From positions 1 through 10,830 of the forward strand of contig JAYVUK010000018.1 in the NCBI GenBank assembly GCA_043787975.1: 10,830 nt of DNA. The letters run 5' to 3'. Shown here piece by piece: positions 6,746-10,830 of this stretch. The notes beneath the pieces were generated by a model. That model saw only the letters and a list, made by a program, of their open reading frames with translations. It was not told the origin of the DNA and searched no databases. Position numbers and translations under genes: made by a program. This DNA is from JAPLDA01 sp043787975 (GTDB lineage Bacteria > Bacteroidota > Bacteroidia > AKYH767-A > 2013-40CM-41-45). Numbering within the stretch: the first letter of the stretch is position 1; the number at the start of each line of letters is the position of its first letter.

Positions 6746-8164
6746 ATGGAAGAAGAAGATTTCGAAAGCGCGAGGGACGACCAAAGCCAGATCAAAAATT
6801 CCATTGAACGTTATGAGGAAATGCTTCGCAACAAAGATGCGTACTTCTTTGATGTAGACGCTTTTCTCAACATCGTGGATTTTTACATCGAAAAAAATGA
6901 TCCGGTAAAGGCTCTCCAGGTAATTGAATATGCAAAGGACCAACATCCTGCTTCCGTTGAATTTTTATTGCGCGAAGCACAGTTGCTGAGCATGGTGGAA
7001 AAACACAACGAAGCATTGATCATTCTTTCGAATGCTGAAAAGCTGTCGCCAACAGATCCTGACATTTACATGATCCGCGGAAGTATTTATTCGCAACAGC
7101 AAAAATTTGAATTGGCCATCGAGAACTTCAACCAGGCGATTCCGCTTGCCAGCGAACTCGACATGTTGTATCTCAACATCGCTTATGTATATGAAAGCTG
7201 GGGAGACTATGACATGGCGATCAAATATCTCAAGCTTTGTCTGGAAGATAATTCTGAGAATGAAATTGCCTTGTATGAAATTGCCTTTTGCTTTGAGTTC
7301 ACAAGCCGATTGAGTGACAGCACTGAATTCTATAAACAATTTATTGACCGCTGTCCTTACTCCTATCCTGCCTGGTACAACCTCGGCAATGTGTACAACC
7401 GTACCGGAGATTTTGAAGACGCTTTGAACGCTTATGATTATTGCCTCATTATCAAAGATGATTTCTCATCCGCCTACTTCAATAAAGGAAACACACTTGC
7501 AAATCTCAGCCGTTACAGCGAAGCGATTGAATGTTACAAAAAGACATTTGAGTTTGAAGCTCCTGATGCACTCACATATTATAACATTGGTGAATGTTAC
7601 GAGCAGCTCGAAGAAATGCAAAAAGCACGTGACTACTATAAGAAGTCAACGAAGCTGGATGTGAATCTTGCAGAAGCATGGCTTGGCATCGGCATTACAC
7701 TGCAGAACGAAGAACGCTGGTTTGAATCTGTTCACTACTTTAAAAAAGCCATCGAGCTTAATAATAAGACTTCAGAATTTTGGTTTGCTTTGGGTGAATC
7801 AGAATATCACCTCAATAATTTTGTCGCTTCCGAAACTGCCTACAAGCACGTGATTGACCTCGAACCGGAAAACATGGATATCTGGCTTGAGTACTCACAT
7901 CTCCTGATGGTGGATGACCGTAGAGACGAAGCGATTGAACTGATCCATACAGGTTTGGTTTACCACATTGAACAACCGGAATTACTTTACCGGCTTGCCT
8001 GCTATCATTATGCTGCCGGAAAACTTTCTGAATCCTATTCAGTTTTACAAAATGCATTGGAAAAAAATTCACAGCTTTGCCACACCCTATTCGAGTATGC
8101 TCCTAAAATGGAAAATGACAAACACATTCTCGAACTCATCGAACTTTACAAAAACAAAGAATGA
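6746..8164 (+). CDS. Tetratricopeptide repeat protein, twelve repeats
   Basis: This 472-residue protein has no signal peptide or membrane segment and is probably cytoplasmic. It consists almost entirely of TPR units. Aligning the aromatic or aliphatic residue at TPR position 4 gives F40, L74, Y108, Y142, L176, W210, Y244, Y278, W312, W346, W380 and L414. These sit exactly 34 residues apart with no insertion, giving twelve contiguous repeats. An acidic head (MEEEDFE) and a short capping helix (HILELIELYK) bound the array. TPR solenoids are protein-protein interaction scaffolds; the partner is not indicated. The last 4 nt overlap the ComA-like gene (ATGA), which implies translational coupling. 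Confidence 0.92.
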   Translation: MEEEDFESARDDQSQIKNSIERYEEMLRNKDAYFFDVDAFLNIVDFYIEKNDPVKALQVIEYAKDQHPASVEFLLREAQLLSMVEKHNEALIILSNAEKLSPTDPDIYMIRGSIYSQQQKFELAIENFNQAIPLASELDMLYLNIAYVYESWGDYDMAIKYLKLCLEDNSENEIALYEIAFCFEFTSRLSDSTEFYKQFIDRCPYSYPAWYNLGNVYNRTGDFEDALNAYDYCLIIKDDFSSAYFNKGNTLANLSRYSEAIECYKKTFEFEAPDALTYYNIGECYEQLEEMQKARDYYKKSTKLDVNLAEAWLGIGITLQNEERWFESVHYFKKAIELNNKTSEFWFALGESEYHLNNFVASETAYKHVIDLEPENMDIWLEYSHLLMVDDRRDEAIELIHTGLVYHIEQPELLYRLACYHYAAGKLSESYSVLQNALEKNSQLCHTLFEYAPKMENDKHILELIELYKNKE

Positions 8165-8919
8165 ATTTTTCACTTGATAAGATTCCGAAGCGATCCAAAA
8201 AGCCTCGCGAATCTGGTTTGACCATGGTGATGGACAAAGGCCTCAGTGTGCGTCAGGCAGAAGACCTTGTCGAATCAAGCGGTGAATGGATTGATTTACT
8301 TAAACTGGGTTTCGGAACTGCTTATGTTACGCCCAACCTGGAGAAAAAAATTGCAGTTTACCGCTCAGCCGGTTTACCGGTTTATTTCGGAGGAACTTTA
8401 TTGGAAGCATTTATTATCCGTAACCAGTTTGATGATTATCGAAAGCTGCTTGATAAATTCAAGATCACACATGCGGAAGTTTCCGATGGTTCAATTTCTT
8501 TGACGCATGTCAAAAAGTGTGAGTACATCAAAAAGTTAAGCAAGCAGGTCACCGTGATCTCTGAAGTTGGTTCGAAAGAAGAAGGAATCATCATTCATCC
8601 GAACAAATGGATTGAGATGATTGAAAAAGAAATGCAATGCGGAGCCTGGAAAGTGATTGCAGAAGCGAGGGAAAGCGGCACCGTTGGAATTTATCGACCA
8701 AGTGGGAAAGCACATGTCGTGCTCATCAACAAAATTATTGCAAAAATTTCTCCCGATAAAATTATCTGGGAAACGCCGGCCAAGTCAGGACAAGCGTATT
8801 TTATTAAACTGCTTGGCGCCAATGCCAACCTCGGCAACATCGCTCCCACTGAAGTGCTTGCCCTGGAATCTTTACGCATTGGTTTACGCAGTGATACTTT
8901 TTTTGATTACATGAAGTAG
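8161..8919 (+). CDS. comA: Phosphosulfolactate synthase, ComA family
   Basis: This 252-residue TIM-barrel protein resembles (2R)-phospho-3-sulfolactate synthase, which adds sulfite to phosphoenolpyruvate. In methanogens this is the first step of coenzyme M synthesis. Family motifs run in order: KPRESGLTMVMDKGL (14-28), KLGFGT (48-53), GGTLLE (77-82), AEVSDGSISL (105-114), SEVGSK (134-139), EARESG (168-173), NLGNI (223-227) and LESLRIGLRSDT (235-246). Length is normal. Bacteroidota do not make coenzyme M by the methanogen route, so the product may feed sulfolactate, sulfopyruvate or cysteate, or the enzyme may use another substrate. The start is fixed by the ATGA overlap with the TPR gene. No other sulfonate gene is visible in the window. 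Confidence 0.88.
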   Translation: MNFSLDKIPKRSKKPRESGLTMVMDKGLSVRQAEDLVESSGEWIDLLKLGFGTAYVTPNLEKKIAVYRSAGLPVYFGGTLLEAFIIRNQFDDYRKLLDKFKITHAEVSDGSISLTHVKKCEYIKKLSKQVTVISEVGSKEEGIIIHPNKWIEMIEKEMQCGAWKVIAEARESGTVGIYRPSGKAHVVLINKIIAKISPDKIIWETPAKSGQAYFIKLLGANANLGNIAPTEVLALESLRIGLRSDTFFDYMK

Positions 8920-8928
8920 CTTTTTGTA

Positions 8929-8970
8929 GTCCACGGTCGACAGTCGACAGTCCACAGTCCACAGTCAAAC
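8929..8970. repeat. GTCNACN heptamer array, copy 1
   Basis: Six head-to-tail 7-bp units begin just after the comA stop: GTCCACG, GTCGACA, GTCGACA, GTCCACA, GTCCACA and a degenerate GTCAAAC. Each unit contains GTCGAC (a perfect palindrome) or GTCCAC. A second array of the same units starts at 9624, and together they bracket the OsmC/YjdI pair. No gene spans the array; short minus-strand open frames through it are artefacts. Confidence 0.8.
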
Positions 8971-8983
8971 AGCAATTTGTTTT

Positions 8984-8991
8984 TATCTTTG
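8984..8991 (+). promoter_or_regulatory. Putative -7 box TATCTTTG for the OsmC operon
   Basis: TATCTTTG lies 23 bp upstream of the OsmC ATG at 9014, implying a short leader, and directly follows heptamer array 1. The octamer is the same as at 6706 and 9675. Confidence 0.5.
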
Positions 8992-9013
8992 ATAGAAACA
9001 ACCATTGAATCAC

Positions 9014-9397
9014 ATGAATGTAACAGCAACGATTGGCCGGGATCATTACAAAACAATTCTTGAAACAGAAACAAATACAATCGTTGCTGATGAGCTTGCA
9101 TCAAACGGAGGCAAAGACGACGGATTTACTCCTCATGAATTGTTTGCTGCTTCACTGGCAAGCTGCACCACTATTACATTACGCATGTATGCCGACAGGA
9201 AAAACTGGGAGTTGGATGAAGTGCATGTAGCTGTCAGCATTAACAAAGAAAAAGAAACCACCGTGTTGACTTGCGACATTGAATTGAAAGGAAATCTTTC
9301 GGAAGAACAAAAAAGTCGTTTGCTGGAAATTGCCAACCACTGTCCCATTCACAAAATTCTCTCTAACCCTATTCAACTCAACACCAAATTAAAATGA
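9014..9397 (+). CDS. OsmC family peroxiredoxin-like protein
   Basis: This 127-residue cytoplasmic protein belongs to the OsmC/Ohr superfamily, thiol peroxidases that reduce organic hydroperoxides. Two conserved cysteines are present: C51 in GFTPHELFAASLASCTTITLRMYA (37-60) and C110 in HCPIHKIL. The N-terminal beta-strand region is shorter than in long OsmC proteins, as usual for this subgroup. ATG 9014 (MNVTATIG) fits the family; an in-frame TTG at 9005 would add only three residues. The stop overlaps the next gene by 4 nt (ATGA), so the two are translationally coupled. Pairing with a YjdI-like iron-sulfur protein suggests a small redox or stress unit, which is inference. Confidence 0.9.
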   Translation: MNVTATIGRDHYKTILETETNTIVADELASNGGKDDGFTPHELFAASLASCTTITLRMYADRKNWELDEVHVAVSINKEKETTVLTCDIELKGNLSEEQKSRLLEIANHCPIHKILSNPIQLNTKLK

Positions 9398-9624
9398 TAT
9401 CAGTCACAAAAAAATATACGAATGGCGAAGTAACCATCGTCTGGCAAAATATACTGTGTATTCATTCCGGAAATTGTTTCAGAGGGTTACCTGCCGTTTT
9501 CGATCCACGAAGACAGCCATGGATAACTCCTGAAGGAGCAACAACCGAAGAAATCATCAGCCAGGTGCGGAAATGTCCGAGTGGTGCGTTGAGTTTTTAT
9601 TTGAATAAGGAGGAAAAAAAATAG
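9394..9624 (+). CDS. Divergent 4Fe-4S mono-cluster protein, YjdI-like (Fer4_19)
   Basis: This 76-residue protein matches the YjdI-type mono-cluster ferredoxin-like domain. Visible are C22-x-H-S-G-N-C28, the GLPAVFDPRRQPWI core (31-44), and C61-P-S-G-A-L near the C-terminus. Only three cysteines are present, so a fourth cluster ligand may be non-cysteine (H24 is a candidate) or supplied otherwise; this is usual for the divergent family. Its role in electron transfer or sensing is not established. The ATG overlaps the OsmC stop by 4 nt. The G of its TAG stop is also the first base of heptamer array 2, so the repeat abuts the gene without any spacer. Confidence 0.87.
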   Translation: MISVTKKYTNGEVTIVWQNILCIHSGNCFRGLPAVFDPRRQPWITPEGATTEEIISQVRKCPSGALSFYLNKEEKK

Positions 9625-9658
9625 TCCACGGTCGACAGTCCACGGTCGACCGTCGACC
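9624..9658. repeat. GTCNACN heptamer array, copy 2
   Basis: Five head-to-tail 7-bp units are present: GTCCACG, GTCGACA, GTCCACG, GTCGACC, GTCGACC. TATGGAC follows, partly complementary to the GTCCA units. The array starts on the last base of the preceding stop codon and ends 17 bp before the ssrA promoter box. Unit order differs from copy 1, so the two are related but not identical. Confidence 0.8.
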
Positions 9659-9674
9659 TATGGACTTAAAAACC

Positions 9675-9682
9675 TATCTTTG
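9675..9682 (+). promoter_or_regulatory. Putative ssrA promoter -7 box TATCTTTG
   Basis: TATCTTTG lies 19 nt upstream of the mature tmRNA 5' end (9701). Transcription would begin a few bases after the box and leave a short 5' leader for RNase P to remove. Confidence 0.55.
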
Positions 9683-9700
9683 CGCAGCAAAAAACCACAC

Positions 9701-10066
9701 GGGGCTGACAGGAATTGACAGCAAGTGAAATTGGTAAGTAAGCATGCCGGGCGTTGTGAGTGTTGCCCGTAAAACCGAACTTTCAACCGCCTAAATGGCA
9801 ATTCTAATTACGCGTTAGCCGCTTAATCTAATCGATTAACCCGCTAACTACTTCCCGGAAATTTCTCCCTCCGGTTTCCAAATGGAAGTATCGTAAGGTT
9901 GGGATAAGGATTGCAGAGTTGTGATGCAATAACAAAAACTTCAGCAACTACGTTGATGGTTAGCCTGTGTTTGACAGATCATCTACCGACAATCTAAAAA
10001 ACACTAAGCATGTAGAAAGTTTATTGATTGCTTGGCTGGACCGGGGTTCAAATCCCCGCAGCTCCA
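9701..10066 (+). ncRNA. ssrA: Transfer-messenger RNA (tmRNA)
   Basis: One-piece tmRNA of about 366 nt, which rescues stalled ribosomes by trans-translation. The 5' end GGGGCUG (9701-9707) pairs with CAGCUCC (10059-10065, one G-U pair) to form the acceptor stem, followed by discriminator A10066. The T arm is CGGGG (10042-10046), loop TTCAAAT (10047-10053) and CCCCG (10054-10058). A helix CGGGC/GCCCG lies near 9749-9770. The tag frame is at 9797-9826. The next genomic bases are CAG rather than CCA, so the 3' CCA must be added after transcription. It is transcribed in the same direction as the upstream OsmC pair, probably from its own promoter at 9675. Confidence 0.96.
9797..9826 (+). other. tmRNA proteolysis-tag reading frame (GNSNYALAA)
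   Basis: The codons GGC AAT TCT AAT TAC GCG TTA GCC GCT TAA encode GNSNYALAA. The YALAA end is typical of Bacteroidota tags and is the degron read by ClpXP-type proteases. I take GGC as the resume codon because bacterial tags usually open with Gly or Ala and this gives the usual 9-residue length. A codon upstream cannot be excluded from sequence alone. Confidence 0.85.
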
Positions 10067-10079
10067 CAGATATTTGATT

Positions 10080-10156
10080 GGTTGATTAGTTCATTAGCTA
10101 ATTTGTCAATTGGTTCCAGCGAACCATTGAACTAATGAACTAATGAACCTTTGAAC
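10080..10156. repeat. Imperfect inverted repeat of GTTCATTAG / CTAATGAAC units
   Basis: The left arm contains GATTAGTTCATTAG (10084-10097). The right arm contains CTAATGAACTAATGAAC (10132-10148), its reverse complement in part. A central hairpin TGGTTC-CAGC-GAACCA (10111-10126) has a perfect 6-bp stem and 4-nt loop. There is no U-tract directly after it, so it is not a standard terminator, although it could protect or end the ssrA transcript. It resembles dispersed intergenic elements known from Bacteroidota genomes, by my recollection. Confidence 0.65.
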
Positions 10157-10192
10157 TCCTCAAGTAGGTTGTATTTTTTCTGCGTTAGCTTT

Positions 10193-10600
10193 TCACTTTT
10201 TCAATTCCTTCGTCATAGATTTTATAAATCCTTCTTTATCTTTTTTTGCTTCTTTTATTATTGCTTTTATTTCGTTGGGAATAAGCATGTGTTTTTCTGC
10301 CCATAAATATATTTCCAGCACTATTGGCAATAAATCAATTCCCTTTTGTGTCAGTTTATATAATTTTTTTGCCTGGCTTTCGGGATGGTCTGATTTTACA
10401 ATAATTTTATGCTCTTCAAGAGAAAGCAATCTTGCCGCTAAAATATTTGTAGCAATTCCTTCCGGTGATTTTAAAAAATCACCATAGGTTTCTTTTCTGG
10501 CAAACATCATATCCCTAATAATCAGTAATGACCACTTGTCTCCCCACATATCAAGGGAGCAACTTAGAGGGCAATCTGACCTTTTTTGGTTCTTGTTCAT
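10193..10600 (-). CDS. HxlR family winged-helix transcriptional regulator
   Basis: This 135-residue DNA-binding protein belongs to the HxlR (DUF24) family. Visible features are the N-terminal SDCPLSCSLDMWGDKWSLLIIRDM (8-31) with the family's conserved cysteine C10, the recognition region FLKSPEGIATNILAARLLSLEEHKII, the wing, and YKLTQKGIDLLPIVLEIYLWAEKH before a Lys-rich tail. Members act as dimers, often sensing electrophiles or oxidants through the N-terminal cysteine, and usually control a divergent enzyme gene plus themselves. Two matching palindromes lie directly upstream, one next to its promoter box, indicating autoregulation. The gene is markedly AT-rich compared with the core genes, consistent with later acquisition. 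No divergent target gene is visible in the window. Confidence 0.92.
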   Translation of the reverse strand: MNKNQKRSDCPLSCSLDMWGDKWSLLIIRDMMFARKETYGDFLKSPEGIATNILAARLLSLEEHKIIVKSDHPESQAKKLYKLTQKGIDLLPIVLEIYLWAEKHMLIPNEIKAIIKEAKKDKEGFIKSMTKELKK

Positions 10601-10619
10601 AAATTTATTTTAATATTAA

Positions 10620-10634
10620 CTTGCATAATGCAAG
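10620..10634. promoter_or_regulatory. Palindromic operator 1 (CTTGCA-TAA-TGCAAG), predicted HxlR site
   Basis: This is a perfect 6+6 palindrome with a 3-bp centre. It lies 20 bp upstream of the regulator's ATG, within the likely leader of its transcript. An identical half-site pair occurs at 10653, with start-to-start spacing of 33 bp, close to three helical turns. Confidence 0.75.
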
Positions 10635-10652
10635 TAGTGTTGTATGTTTACA

Positions 10653-10667
10653 CTTGCAAATTGCAAG
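10653..10667. promoter_or_regulatory. Palindromic operator 2 (CTTGCA-AAT-TGCAAG), predicted HxlR site
   Basis: It has the same half-sites as operator 1 with a different 3-bp centre. It directly abuts the minus-strand -7 box at 10675-10668 and should cover the transcription start of the regulator gene, so bound protein would block initiation. Confidence 0.75.
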
Positions 10668-10675
10668 CAAATCTA
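10668..10675 (-). promoter_or_regulatory. Putative -7 box TAGATTTG for the HxlR gene
   Basis: On the minus strand this reads TAGATTTG, matching TAnnTTTG, and it lies 67 bp upstream of the start codon. It sits flush against operator 2. Confidence 0.5.
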
Positions 10676-10744
10676 CGAAATCAATCTCTTTCTTCGTTAA
10701 TTTTATTACTAACAAAAATATATTTCAACATACTAAGTAACTGT

Positions 10745-10830
10745 TTAAATTTTATTCAATAATAATCTTAAGGAAGCCAAATAAATCATGGCTTGACTGG
10801 ATTCCAATAAGTACTCAAAATCTCTACTTA
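10745..10830 (-). CDS. IS5-family transposase, C-terminal fragment (runs off right edge)
   Basis: On the minus strand the last 27 codons before a TAA (10747-10745) encode a segment beginning SRDFEYLLESSQAMIYLA and ending LRLLLNKI. This closely follows the C-terminal pattern of IS5-family DDE transposases, in which a '(R)L..DYE/DFE......AMIYLA..RL+L...' helix follows the catalytic Glu. The catalytic residues lie outside the window, so I cannot say whether the element is intact. The IS terminus should lie somewhere in 10676-10744; I could not identify its inverted repeat without the other end. Confidence 0.7.
   Translation of the reverse strand, partial: SRDFEYLLESSQAMIYLASLRLLLNKI

Noticed and set aside
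6674..7339. Minus-strand open frames opposite the TPR gene
   Set aside because: They are antisense shadows of a strongly conserved repeat protein and have no promoter or family resemblance.
8804..9104. Two minus-strand open frames across the comA/OsmC junction
   Set aside because: They run through the heptamer array and antisense to conserved genes, with no recognisable protein pattern.
8929..9658. Possible CRISPR array from the GTC-rich repeats
   Set aside because: The units are 7 bp, contiguous and without spacers; this is a tandem heptamer, not a repeat-spacer array.
10107..10129. Rho-independent terminator for ssrA
   Set aside because: The hairpin is good but no T-run follows; I list it only as part of the inverted repeat.

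Overview
The window looks like chromosomal DNA of a Bacteroidota bacterium (class not resolved). Support comes from recurrent TAnnTTTG promoter boxes, weak Shine-Dalgarno signals, a tmRNA whose peptide tag ends in YALAA, and several gene types common in that phylum (secreted START protein, ComA homologue, DUF2461, YycJ-like hydrolase). G+C is moderate in the core and visibly lower at the right end.

Layout. Positions 1-184 look like the end of an IS21-type insertion sequence, with four 24-bp-spaced terminal repeats. A short unassigned stretch and a CGCAAAG hairpin repeat follow. Then come a DUF2461 gene (+), a convergent YycJ/WalJ-like metallo-hydrolase (-) and a secreted START-domain protein (-). 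From 3128 to 6616 there is a tightly packed four-gene + strand cluster: a HisC/CobD-like PLP enzyme, a CDP-alcohol phosphatidyltransferase, a LicC-like nucleotidyltransferase and a LysE-type membrane protein. Next is a pair with a 4-nt overlap: a 12-repeat TPR protein and a ComA-like phosphosulfolactate synthase. A second 4-nt-overlapping pair, OsmC and a YjdI-like iron-sulfur protein, is bracketed by two arrays of GTCNACN heptamers. The tmRNA gene ssrA follows, then another hairpin repeat. The AT-rich right end holds an HxlR-family regulator with two matching palindromic operators, and the C-terminus of an IS5-type transposase running off the edge.

How the genes may work together. The 3128-5787 trio has the parts expected for making a phosphorylated amino-alcohol, activating it with CTP and attaching it to a lipid. 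That would be a head-group pathway; the reading is inference from family membership and gene order. The ComA homologue suggests sulfonate (phosphosulfolactate) chemistry, possibly feeding cysteate or sulfonolipids. The most interesting items are this candidate head-group operon, the paired HxlR operators overlapping the gene's own promoter, and three different intergenic repeat families within 10 kb.
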